A stretch of 64,000 nt of DNA, taken from NCBI RefSeq assembly GCF_023740735.1, contig NZ_JAMRXH010000001.1:682001-746000 (forward strand). The letters run 5' to 3'. Shown here one piece after another: positions 28,353 through 35,860 of the stretch. The stretch's first letter is position 1. Every line of letters starts with the position of its first letter. Made by a program: the position numbers and the translations under genes. Source of the DNA: Nocardia sp. CDC159. GTDB taxonomy: Bacteria > Actinomycetota > Actinomycetes > Mycobacteriales > Mycobacteriaceae. The notes under the pieces are model-generated. The model made no database searches, was not told the origin of the DNA, and worked only from the letters and a program-made list of their open reading frames with translations.

Positions 28353-29734
28353 GCGTCGAATTTCCACCGATCGCCGACCTGATCGACGGCGCCTGGGGCA
28401 CCCCGTCGGCGCATCTCGCCGTCTCCCTGGAGGATCCCGCCACCGGCGCCGCGCTGCGCCCGGCCGTGGCCACGACGCCGGACCGGATCGAGCGGGCCCT
28501 GTCGACGGCCGAACGCGCGAGCGGTGAGATCACCCCCGAGATGCTCGACGCCATCGCCGACGCCCTCGAGCCCCGGCTGGAGCGGATCGCCGAACTGGAC
28601 GCCGCCGCCACGGGCGTGCCGATCACCCAGACCCGGCCGCTGACGGCCATCGTCACCGGCTCGTTCCGCTTGGCGGCCGGGCAGATTCGCACCGGCGCGC
28701 GCCGCGCGGATCGCGACGGCGTGCAGGTGCATCGGCTGCCGCTGGGTCCGGCGCTGTGCCTGGTGCCGTGGAACGCCCCCGCCCCGATGGCGGCGCACAA
28801 GGTCGCCAACGCACTGGCCGCGAACTGTCCGGTCATCCTCAAAGTGAGCGAACTCGCGCCCTACAGCGCGGGCGTACTGGCCGAGGCGATCGCCGACCAG
28901 GTGCCCGCGGGCATGTTCCAGTTGGTGCAGGGCGGCGCGGCAACCGGCGCCCAGCTGGTGTCGGATCCGCGGATCAAGGCGGTCTCGTTCACCGGCGGCC
29001 TCGGCGGCGGACGCTCGGTGGCCGCCGCCTCCGCGCCGCTGTTCCGGCCGTGCCAGCTCGAATTGGGCGGCAACAACCCGCTGGTCGTACTGCCCGACGC
29101 CGATCTCGACACCGCCGCCCGCATGGCCGCGGAACTGCTCACCACCCTCAACGGCCAATGGTGCCGGGCGCTGGGGCGTTTGATCGTGCCCGCCGATCGG
29201 CGCGCCGAACTGCTGGAGGCCATCGGCAAGCGGCTCGAGACCCTGCGGGTGGGTCCGCCACTGGACCCGGAGACCGAATTCGGGCCGCTGATCCACTCCC
29301 GGCAGGTGCGAACGGTACGGGCCGCGCTCGATCCGGGGCACCGAAGCTTCGGCATTCCAAGGGATTCCGGTAACTACTTCCCGCCGACCCTGCTCGGATC
29401 GGATCTCGCCGACGAGGTGTTCGGCCCGGTGGCCGGGGTGGTCGCCTACGAGACGGTGGAGCAGGCCGTGGCGCTGGCCAATGCGGTGCCCTACGGACTG
29501 GAGGGCTATGTGTGCGGCGCCGACGAGGAATTCGCCCTGACCGTGGCCCGGGGGATTCGGGCGGGCGAGGTGAAGGTGAACGGGTCCTCGATCATGAGCC
29601 TGCACCTGATGACGCCGCGCCCGGCGTGGGGGCTGTCCGGACTGGGCGAGGAGGGAACGGCGGAAACGCTGCGATTCTTCACCGGCGCACGGGTTGTCGG
29701 CGTGGAGGGGCGCTTCGCCCTGCACACGTCATGA
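28349..29734 (+). CDS. Aldehyde dehydrogenase
   Basis: The protein is 461 aa from ATG 28349, overlapping the previous gene by 4 bases. NAD(P)-aldehyde dehydrogenase motifs are present: CLVPWNAPAPMAAHKVANAL, KVSELAPYSAG, VSFTGGLGGG, LELGGNNPLVVL with the general base, and TLNGQWCRALGRLIV with the catalytic Cys. The C-terminal part has FGPVAGVVAYETVEQAVALANAVPYGLEG. It is somewhat shorter than typical members (about 480-500 aa) but intact. The product probably oxidises an aldehyde released by one of the adjacent oxygenases. ATGA coupling to the FAD monooxygenase gene follows at 29731. Confidence 0.9.
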   Translation: MSVEFPPIADLIDGAWGTPSAHLAVSLEDPATGAALRPAVATTPDRIERALSTAERASGEITPEMLDAIADALEPRLERIAELDAAATGVPITQTRPLTAIVTGSFRLAAGQIRTGARRADRDGVQVHRLPLGPALCLVPWNAPAPMAAHKVANALAANCPVILKVSELAPYSAGVLAEAIADQVPAGMFQLVQGGAATGAQLVSDPRIKAVSFTGGLGGGRSVAAASAPLFRPCQLELGGNNPLVVLPDADLDTAARMAAELLTTLNGQWCRALGRLIVPADRRAELLEAIGKRLETLRVGPPLDPETEFGPLIHSRQVRTVRAALDPGHRSFGIPRDSGNYFPPTLLGSDLADEVFGPVAGVVAYETVEQAVALANAVPYGLEGYVCGADEEFALTVARGIRAGEVKVNGSSIMSLHLMTPRPAWGLSGLGEEGTAETLRFFTGARVVGVEGRFALHTS

Positions 29735-30873
29735 CGCGCGTGGTGGTGGCGGGCGCGGGGCCGGTCGGGCTGACCGCCGCGCTCGTGCTGGCCCGGCGCG
29801 GGGTGGCGGTGACGGTGCTGGAGCAGGGCGATGCGCTGGCCGGCGAATCGCGCGCCTCGACGTTCCATCCGCCGACGCTCGAGATGCTGGCGCGGCTCGG
29901 GGTGCTGAATGCCTTGCTGGACAGGGGAATTGTCGCGTCGACCTTCCAGTACCGGGAGCGGGGCGGCGGGCCGATCGCGACGCTGGATCTCGGCGTGCTC
30001 GCCGAGGACACGCGCTTTCCGTTCCGTGTGCAGTGCGAGCAGAGCAAGCTCACCCCGATCCTGGTGGACGCCCTGCCTGCGCACGCCGAGGTGCGTTTCG
30101 GGCATCGGGTCGAGGGCGTACGCGCCGACGATTCCGGCGTGACCGTGTCGACCGCGCGCGGCACGGTGCGCGGGGACTGGTTGATCGGCGCGGACGGTGC
30201 GCATTCGGCCGTCCGCGCGAGCATCGGAGCCGGATTCGACGGCAGCACCTATCCGGAACGATTTCTGGTGGCCTCGGTGGCGGAGGACCTCGCCGCGGCC
30301 CTGCCCGATATCGCGCCGATCAACTATGTCTTCGATCCGATCGAATGGCTGGTGCTGCTGCGCACGCCCGAACACTGGCGGGTGCTGCTGCCCACCCCGG
30401 ACGGCACCCCCGACGAGCACGAATTGCGCCGTCTGCCACGGCGTTTGGCCGGCGTCGCCGAGCTGGGGCGGCCCTGGCGGTTGCTGCACGCCTCGCTGTA
30501 TCGGGTGCACCAGCGCGTCACCGAACGGTTCCGGGCCGGGCGGGTGGTGCTGATGGGCGATGCGGCGCATGTCAACAATCCGCTCGGCGGACTGGGCATG
30601 AACAGCGGCATTCACGACGCGGTGGCCCTGGCCCAGGCGCTGGCCGCGGTCCTCGAGGGCGGACCGGAAGCCATGCTGGATGCCGCCGCGGCGCACCGCC
30701 GCCGGGTCGCGGTGGAGCATGTCCAGGCCACCAGCCACGCCAACTACCACCGCCTGCGCGGCGACGCCGATGAGTTCCGCCGCCAGGTCCGCGCACTGGC
30801 CGCCGATCCGGCGTCGGCGCGGGCCTACCTGCGACGGGCGTGCCTGATCGATTCCCTGGGGAGTGCGCGGTGA
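29731..30873 (+). CDS. FAD-dependent aromatic/heterocycle monooxygenase (class A, PHBH fold)
   Basis: The protein is 380 aa from ATG 29731. Class A flavoprotein hydroxylase motifs are clear: the N-terminal GAGPVGLTAALVLARRG for FAD binding, the DG motif DWLIGADGAHSAVRASIG, and the GD motif VVLMGDAAHVNNPLGGLGMNSGIHDA. The central part (PINYVFDPIEWLVLLRTPEHW) forms the substrate pocket. These single-component enzymes hydroxylate phenols, hydroxypyridines or related rings using NAD(P)H. The island context suggests a pyrrole- or lactam-type substrate, but the sequence does not say which. It is fourth in the coupled operon; its end overlaps the second aldehyde dehydrogenase gene by 4 bases. Confidence 0.88.
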   Translation: MTRVVVAGAGPVGLTAALVLARRGVAVTVLEQGDALAGESRASTFHPPTLEMLARLGVLNALLDRGIVASTFQYRERGGGPIATLDLGVLAEDTRFPFRVQCEQSKLTPILVDALPAHAEVRFGHRVEGVRADDSGVTVSTARGTVRGDWLIGADGAHSAVRASIGAGFDGSTYPERFLVASVAEDLAAALPDIAPINYVFDPIEWLVLLRTPEHWRVLLPTPDGTPDEHELRRLPRRLAGVAELGRPWRLLHASLYRVHQRVTERFRAGRVVLMGDAAHVNNPLGGLGMNSGIHDAVALAQALAAVLEGGPEAMLDAAAAHRRRVAVEHVQATSHANYHRLRGDADEFRRQVRALAADPASARAYLRRACLIDSLGSAR

Positions 30874-32309
30874 CCGAAACCGCCGCGGGCGAGCACGACT
30901 GGATCGAGCGGGAGAATCCGGCGCGTCCCCGGGAGATCGTGGGGCGGGTCCCGGTGACCGCGCCGGAGCGGATCGACGACGTGGTGCACGCGGCGCATCG
31001 CTGGTTTCGGGACTGGTCGGAGGTGCCGCTGGCGCTGCGGTTGCGGCGGCTGTCGGAGGCGGCGGTGAGGCTGGACGCCGGACGGGCGGAGCTGGCCGCG
31101 CTGCTGGCCCGGGAGTCGGGCAAGCCGATCGCCGACTGCCGCGGTGAAATAGCCTTCGCCGCGACATATCTGCGTTGGGTCTGCGAGCACGCGCCCGCCG
31201 TGTGCGCGGCGCGCGAGCTCGCCGACGAGCAGGGGCGGCTGGTGCTGGCGCCGAAGCCGTACGGGGTGGTCGCGGCCGTCACCCCGTGGAACGCCCCGAT
31301 CATCCTGTCGATGATCAAGCTCGGTCCCGCCCTGGCGGCCGGAAATACGGTGGTGCTCAAGCCTTCTCCGCTCGCCCCGCTCGCGGTCACGCGGGCGGCG
31401 CAGTCGCTGCCCGGGGTCGCGGTCGTGCACGGCGGACCCGACCTGGTCCGCGCGCTGGTGGCACACCCGCTGGTGCGCAAGGTCGCCTTCACCGGCGGCG
31501 AGCAGGCGGGTGGCAGTATCGCGGCAACGGCCGGACGGGCGATCAAGCCGGTGACGCTCGAACTCGGCGGCAACGATCCCGCCGTATTCCTCGACGACTT
31601 CGCGCTCGCGCCCGCCGATTACGAGCGGCTGGTGCTCGCCTCCTTCGCCACCGCCGGCCAGGTCTGCATGGCGGCCAAACGCCTGTACGTGCCCCAGGGG
31701 CGGGCCGCGGAATTCACCGAGGCGTATCTCGCCGCGGCACGGCGGGTCCTGCTTGTCGGCGATCCGTCCGACGAGGCGGTCACGATGGGCCCGGTGGTGA
31801 CCCGCGCCGCCGCCGAACGCATGACCGCACTCGTCGACGACGCCCGCCGCCGCGGCGGTCGCATCGTCGAATTGGCGAACAGCCCCGGCGGGGAGGGCTA
31901 TTTCGTCGATCCGGTGCTCGCGACGCATCTGCCCGACGACGCGGAGCTGGTGTGTCGCGAGCAATTCGGACCGGTCGTGCCGCTGCTGACCTACCGCGAC
32001 GAGGCCGAGGTCCTCGCCCGCGCCAATGCGAGCGAACTGGGTCTGGGCGCCTCGGTCTGGTCCGCGGACGAGGATCGCGCCGTCGCCTTCGCCGCACGGC
32101 TGGAAGCGGGCTTCACCTTCGTCAATACCCACAACCGCACCGGAATGTCGCTGCGCGCCCCCTTCGGCGGCATCAAGCGCAGCGGCTTCGGGCGCGAGTA
32201 TGCCGAGGAGGGCCTGCGCGAATACCTTCAGACCACCGTCGTGCACGCCCCCGCGGCCTTCCGCCCCGGCGGTTCGGGCATGCCCGTCCGGGCCTACCCC
32301 GGGCAGTGA
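30870..32309 (+). CDS. Aldehyde dehydrogenase (second copy)
   Basis: The protein is 479 aa from GTG 30870, overlapping the FAD monooxygenase gene by 4 bases. Standard motifs are present: AVTPWNAPIILSMIKLGPALAAGN, KVAFTGGEQAGG, VTLELGGNDPAVFL with the general base Glu, FATAGQVCMAAKRLYV with the catalytic Cys, FGPVVPLLTYRDEAEVLARAN, and PFGGIKRSGFGREYAEEGL near the C-terminus. It is not a close duplicate of the first aldehyde dehydrogenase. It is the last gene of the operon; its stop is 8 bases from that of the convergent operon. Confidence 0.9.
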   Translation: MTETAAGEHDWIERENPARPREIVGRVPVTAPERIDDVVHAAHRWFRDWSEVPLALRLRRLSEAAVRLDAGRAELAALLARESGKPIADCRGEIAFAATYLRWVCEHAPAVCAARELADEQGRLVLAPKPYGVVAAVTPWNAPIILSMIKLGPALAAGNTVVLKPSPLAPLAVTRAAQSLPGVAVVHGGPDLVRALVAHPLVRKVAFTGGEQAGGSIAATAGRAIKPVTLELGGNDPAVFLDDFALAPADYERLVLASFATAGQVCMAAKRLYVPQGRAAEFTEAYLAAARRVLLVGDPSDEAVTMGPVVTRAAAERMTALVDDARRRGGRIVELANSPGGEGYFVDPVLATHLPDDAELVCREQFGPVVPLLTYRDEAEVLARANASELGLGASVWSADEDRAVAFAARLEAGFTFVNTHNRTGMSLRAPFGGIKRSGFGREYAEEGLREYLQTTVVHAPAAFRPGGSGMPVRAYPGQ

Positions 32310-32317
32310 CCGCCGCG

Positions 32318-32773
32318 TCACGGCTCGACGGTCCACCCCTGTGCCAGTCGGCTCAGCAACTGGCCGACAGGCCGACGGTGGTCACCCGTGGCGACATTTC
32401 GCAACTCGGGGGCGGCGGCACGCACCCGATCCATGATCGCCGCGGTGACCTCCACCGACCCGGCGGAAGGGTCGTCGTGGCTGTCGAATTCGGGTTCGGG
32501 CCGGAAACTGCCCCACCAGTCCAGTAGCGCGTCGAGCGCAAGCGCGCGCGGCTCGCCGGTCCGCCGCAGGATCACCCGCAGCAATATGTCCACGGCCGGG
32601 ACCGCGGCCGGATACAGCGTTCCCGCATGGTCGTTGCTCACCGCGTACCGTAGCTCCGCCACCGCCCGACCGGCCCGGAGTTCCGTTGTCGCCGCGGCCA
32701 GCGCTCGCTCGGCCGCCGCTGCCTGCTCGGGCCGGTAGTACCGCGGCCCCCGAATGCGCTCCCATGCCACCAC
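32318..32773 (-). CDS. Hypothetical protein, last gene of the neocarzinostatin-like operon
   Basis: A start at GTG 32773 or 32770 gives about 151 aa (VAWERIRGPRYYRPEQAAAAERAL). The reading frame stays open further upstream into the Dabb gene, so the start is uncertain. The protein is helical and soluble, with no signal peptide or membrane segment. Conserved-looking pieces are RYAVSNDHAGTLYPAAVPAV and ALDALLDWWGSFRPEPEF, which recall HEAT-like immunity or armadillo proteins only loosely. I do not recognise a function. It lies 17 bases after the Dabb stop and is probably co-transcribed. Confidence 0.6.
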   Translation of the reverse strand: MVAWERIRGPRYYRPEQAAAAERALAAATTELRAGRAVAELRYAVSNDHAGTLYPAAVPAVDILLRVILRRTGEPRALALDALLDWWGSFRPEPEFDSHDDPSAGSVEVTAAIMDRVRAAAPELRNVATGDHRRPVGQLLSRLAQGWTVEP

Positions 32774-32790
32774 CGCAACGATTGTGCGCC

Positions 32791-33075
32791 TCAGGTGTGG
32801 TAGTCCACCACCGCGCGGGCGGCCAGCCGGGGCACCAGCCACGCCGCGAGCTCCCGGTGCGCCGGATGGTGTTGGTAGCCGGTGAGTTCGGCCTGCGAGT
32901 CGTGGGTGGTGGTCAGGCACAGGTCGTAGGAGACCTCGGTGCCGAGTTCGTCCAGCGCCACGTGCAGGGTGCGGATGTCCGGGATGCGGTCGGGCAGGCC
33001 GCCGAGGAGTTCGGCGGCCTGCTTCGCGTCCGTGCGGTCGCGGAATTTCATGAGCACGACGTGGGTCAGGCTCAT
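32791..33075 (-). CDS. Dabb (stress-responsive alpha/beta barrel) family protein
   Basis: The protein is 94 aa from ATG 33075, overlapping the upstream neocarzinostatin-like gene by 4 bases. The Dabb pattern is clear: THVVLMKFRDRT at the N-terminus, LPDRIPDIRTLHVALDE in the middle, and SYDLCLTTTHDSQAELTGYQHHPAHREL toward the C-terminus. Family members are dimeric ferredoxin-like barrels; some are cyclases or bind hydrophobic ring compounds in degradation pathways. Placement in the island operon suggests an accessory catalytic or binding role. Confidence 0.85.
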   Translation of the reverse strand: MSLTHVVLMKFRDRTDAKQAAELLGGLPDRIPDIRTLHVALDELGTEVSYDLCLTTTHDSQAELTGYQHHPAHRELAAWLVPRLAARAVVDYHT

Positions 33076-33656
33076 CGAGTGCGCCTGCGCCGCGCCAGGA
33101 TCAGCCCCGCGATCGCGCCGAGCACGACCACCGCCGCGGCCGCGATACCGATGACGAGCGCGGTGTTACCGGAGTCGGAGTCCTCGGCGGCGGCGGTCGA
33201 ATCCTGCACCGGGGCAGGGGTTGTCGTGGCGGCGGCGGATGTGAAGTTCAGCGGCACCGAGGTCAGGATCTGGGCCGGGTTCATCAGGCTGGTCACCGCG
33301 AGCGTGCAGGCGCCGGGGGCCGCGGTGCAGTCGACGCCGCCGACCGTGGCGGTCAGCGTCACGCTGGTGGCGCCGTTCAACGAGCGCCACGCGCCCTGCG
33401 CGTCGGCGTTGCCGAGTAGCGATCCGGTGAGGTTGCAGTCGCCCGGGGTCGTGATCTGTGGTTTGCACTGCCCGACCGCCACCTGCGGCATATTGGGCGG
33501 CAGGCCGTCGAGACTGATCGAGATCGCCTGTCCGACGGTCACCTTGTCGGTCTGGCTGGGTCGCAACTCGGGTGCGGCCGCGGCCGAGGGGGCGAGCGCC
33601 ACGAGGGCGGTCGCGGTCGCGCAGACGAGTCCTGTTGATACAGCGAGGGTTTTCAT
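33072..33656 (-). CDS. Membrane-anchored neocarzinostatin-fold protein (copy 2)
   Basis: The protein is 194 aa from ATG 33656. A signal peptide (about 1-28, ending SAAAA) is followed by one beta-sandwich domain with neocarzinostatin-family spacing: VTVGQAISISLDGLPPN, VAVGQCKPQITTPGDCNL and DCTAAPGACTLAVTSL, giving two disulfide-sized Cys pairs. A Thr/Ala/Pro-rich linker leads to a C-terminal membrane helix (about 165-187) and RRRRTR. It is therefore tethered to the outside of the cell membrane. Neocarzinostatin-type apoproteins bind a polycyclic chromophore. In this regulon it may bind pigment or degradation products, which is inference. The upstream sister gene is similar. Confidence 0.8.
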   Translation of the reverse strand: MKTLAVSTGLVCATATALVALAPSAAAAPELRPSQTDKVTVGQAISISLDGLPPNMPQVAVGQCKPQITTPGDCNLTGSLLGNADAQGAWRSLNGATSVTLTATVGGVDCTAAPGACTLAVTSLMNPAQILTSVPLNFTSAAATTTPAPVQDSTAAAEDSDSGNTALVIGIAAAAVVVLGAIAGLILARRRRTR

Positions 33657-33801
33657 AGTTCATCCGAAGGTCGATGGCAGCCGGGGATCGGTGCCGGGAA
33701 GTGTGTGCAGCGATGCGAGCGACCTGCCGCGATCACGGCCCCGAGTGGTCGGCTCCGGCCGTGGCTCGAATCATGGTTTCCTCCTGGGCGGTTCGCGGGG
33801 G

Positions 33802-34506
33802 CTACAGACGCCGCCGGTCGACAAGGGCCACACCGGCGAAGACGGTCAGCAGGGCAGCGGTCACCGACCACAGCACGATCGACGGCCCGCCGGTCTCGGT
33901 GGCCGGAGCGGTCGCGGTGACGGTGGGCGCGGCAGTGGGCGCGGGCAGCGTGGATCCGGCGAAATCTACCGGCACCGCCGCGGAATTGGCGGCGATCACG
34001 GCCGCGGGCTCGGTGCCGGGCAGCGGCGCGGCGGCGATGACGCAGCGCTGCCGCAGGCAGTCGATATCGTTGAAGCGCGGGCGTGCGGTGAGCGTGACGG
34101 TCGGGAACGTGCCGTCGCCGCCGATATTGACGAAGGTCGCCCCGCCGTCCAGATCGCAGTCGCGCAGCCCGCTGGTGAAGCCCTCGCGGCACAGTCCCAC
34201 GGCCACCGCCGCCAGGCCGGGCCGGAACCCGCTGCCGTCTACCGTGATCCGCTGCCCCTCGGTGAGTCCGGTGCTCGCACTGACCCGCAGTGCGGCCGCA
34301 TTCTCGGGAGCGCCACCAGCAGCCGCGGGTGCGAGCATGACCCACGCCACGACCGATATCGCGAGAGCGGACAGTTGACACCGCGAGAGGCGCACGGCGG
34401 ATCGCCCCCCGGTCTCCTGCATCGGTGACGGAAGCCTTGGATGCGGTTGATCGGTCACGGTGGCCCGCTGGCAATAATCGCGGTGGGGGTCGGATACGGA
34501 ATTCAT
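33802..34506 (-). CDS. Membrane-anchored neocarzinostatin-fold protein (copy 1)
   Basis: The start at ATG 34506 overlaps the MFS-like gene stop by 4 bases and has GAGAGGA upstream, giving 234 aa. An internal ATG (MQETGGRSAV) is an alternative. A signal-like hydrophobic segment (LSALAISVVAWVMLAPAAAG) precedes a neocarzinostatin-type domain: VSASTGLTEGQRITVDGSGF, VAVGLCREGFTSGLRDCDL, and FNDIDCLRQRCVIAAAPL with two Cys pairs. A Thr/Pro-rich linker and a C-terminal helix (IVLWSVTAALLTVFAGVALV) follow. Like its sister at 33072 it should sit on the outer face of the membrane. A gap of 145 bp separates the two. Confidence 0.8.
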   Translation of the reverse strand: MNSVSDPHRDYCQRATVTDQPHPRLPSPMQETGGRSAVRLSRCQLSALAISVVAWVMLAPAAAGGAPENAAALRVSASTGLTEGQRITVDGSGFRPGLAAVAVGLCREGFTSGLRDCDLDGGATFVNIGGDGTFPTVTLTARPRFNDIDCLRQRCVIAAAPLPGTEPAAVIAANSAAVPVDFAGSTLPAPTAAPTVTATAPATETGGPSIVLWSVTAALLTVFAGVALVDRRRL

Positions 34507-35624
34507 CGTGTCCTCTCGGTGATCGCCAACCGGCCGGTGGTCGCGTCGGGCGCGGGCATCGCCATTCGTCGGCCCGTCAGCACGGCGAGGCCGCCCACGG
34601 TGACGGCGAAAAGTGTTAGGGCTGAGCCGGTTCCCCAGACCCGGCCGACCCCGGCGACCGAGCCGAGACCGGCCAGGCCGCCGCAGGCGGTGATCAAGGC
34701 ACCGGCGGCCGAGAGCCGCACACTCGGCGCTGCGGCGGCGACCGCGACGGCGTCGTCCAGGGTCGCCAGTGCGCGGGCCGTCGCGGCCACCGTCACCGCC
34801 AGACCGATGGCCAGGGCCACCGGACCCGGCGCGGTCGCCACCAGGATTCCGCCCCCCGCCGCCAGGATCAGCAGCGGCGCCACCGCGGCGGGGTCGCGCC
34901 GCACCAGCACCAGCACCCCCGCGGGCACGCACGCCGAGGCCAGCCAGGGCCACTGCTCGGCGTCGAGCACATTCCAGCGGAACAGCAGCAGATGCAGTGC
35001 CGGAAGGACGACGTGACCGGCGGCGAGTCCGGCGGCGAAATATCCGGGGACCACGGGCCACAGCGCTGCCATCGGTGGATCGGTGTGTATCACCGAACGA
35101 AAACGCCCGAACAGCAGGAGGATTCCGAAGACGGCCGCGGTGCCGCCGACGACGAGCAGGGCCAGGCCCGGACGCCGCGCGCACGCACCGGCCAGCGCCG
35201 ACCCGATCGCCAGCCCGGCGGCCATGAGCGCGTACCAGATCCCGGCCGCGCGATCGCGGCCGAGCGGCATCGCCCGGCCCACCACCAGCAGCGGCCCCGC
35301 CGCGATTCCGGCGATCAGTATCCCCGGGGAGAAGGCGGCCACCCCGGGCACGGCCGCGGCGAGGATCAGCGCGCCGCCCGCGACGAGTGCGCATGCCCCG
35401 GCGAAGGCGGACGACACCCCGCCCCGAATCCGCAGACATCCGGCCGCGGCGAGACAGCCGAGCACGAAGGCCGACAGGCTCACGTACCAGCTCACCGCAC
35501 CCGGAATCCCGGCCACCCCCGCCAGCGGTTTCGCCAGCAGCACCAGCACCGCACCCGCGACAGGTCCGACCACCACACCCGCGAGGACCACCGCCCACCC
35601 GACCGATGTCGATGATTTCCGCAC
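34503..35624 (-). CDS. Multi-spanning membrane protein, MFS-like transporter
   Basis: The protein is 373 aa from GTG 35624, with GGAGG 7 bases upstream. It has about 11-12 hydrophobic helices with short loops. AGRIR-type and R-rich cytoplasmic turns occur at the expected places (LRIRGGVSS, GRAMPLGRDRAAG, FGRFRSV), but there is no strong signature. Length and topology suggest a small major-facilitator-like transporter. It heads the five-gene minus-strand operon that includes both neocarzinostatin-fold proteins, and a perfect island operator lies 17 bases upstream of the start. Uptake of a pigment fragment or efflux of an intermediate are both possible. Confidence 0.65.
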   Translation of the reverse strand: MRKSSTSVGWAVVLAGVVVGPVAGAVLVLLAKPLAGVAGIPGAVSWYVSLSAFVLGCLAAAGCLRIRGGVSSAFAGACALVAGGALILAAAVPGVAAFSPGILIAGIAAGPLLVVGRAMPLGRDRAAGIWYALMAAGLAIGSALAGACARRPGLALLVVGGTAAVFGILLLFGRFRSVIHTDPPMAALWPVVPGYFAAGLAAGHVVLPALHLLLFRWNVLDAEQWPWLASACVPAGVLVLVRRDPAAVAPLLILAAGGGILVATAPGPVALAIGLAVTVAATARALATLDDAVAVAAAAPSVRLSAAGALITACGGLAGLGSVAGVGRVWGTGSALTLFAVTVGGLAVLTGRRMAMPAPDATTGRLAITERTR

Positions 35625-35641
35625 GGGCCTACCTCCAAGGC

Positions 35642-35666
35642 GTTTCCCTATAGGAAACGCGGTTTC
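35642..35666. promoter_or_regulatory. Island operator (perfect three half-sites) before the minus-strand MFS/neocarzinostatin operon
   Basis: On the plus strand the site reads GTTTC-N7-GAAAC-N3-GTTTC; on the minus strand it reads GAAAC-N3-GTTTC-N7-GAAAC toward the gene. It lies 17 bases upstream of the GTG at 35624. The first two half-sites extend to a longer palindrome from 35641. Confidence 0.75.
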
Positions 35667-35815
35667 GCAGTTGCCTTATTGAACCCGGAGCAACCACCAG
35701 CGTCAAGGGTGATCACTGGCCGTAACCGCCTGGAAACGACCGGGATTCATCCGGCCCGCAATATCGGGCGAACCCTGGACATATCGCCCCCCCGGGTACA
35801 GAATCTCCGTTATTG

Positions 35816-35840
35816 GAAACATCGTTTCGATGTACGAAAC
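35816..35840. promoter_or_regulatory. Island operator (perfect three half-sites) before the RCCR/PAO operon
   Basis: The site reads GAAAC-ATC-GTTTC-GATGTAC-GAAAC. The last two half-sites extend to ATCGTTTC/GAAACGAT (35821-35843). It ends 20 bases before the nitrilase-like ATG and just before the ribosome site GGAGGAGG. A 149-bp gap separates it from the divergent operator at 35642. Confidence 0.78.
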
Positions 35841-35860
35841 GATGTCGATGGGAGGAGGCG

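Noticed and set aside
32761..32920. A longer N-terminus for the hypothetical gene at 32318.
   Set aside because: The extension is Arg/Pro/Gly-rich and runs opposite frame to the Dabb gene; the GTG starts at 32770-32773 fit the gap after the Dabb stop.
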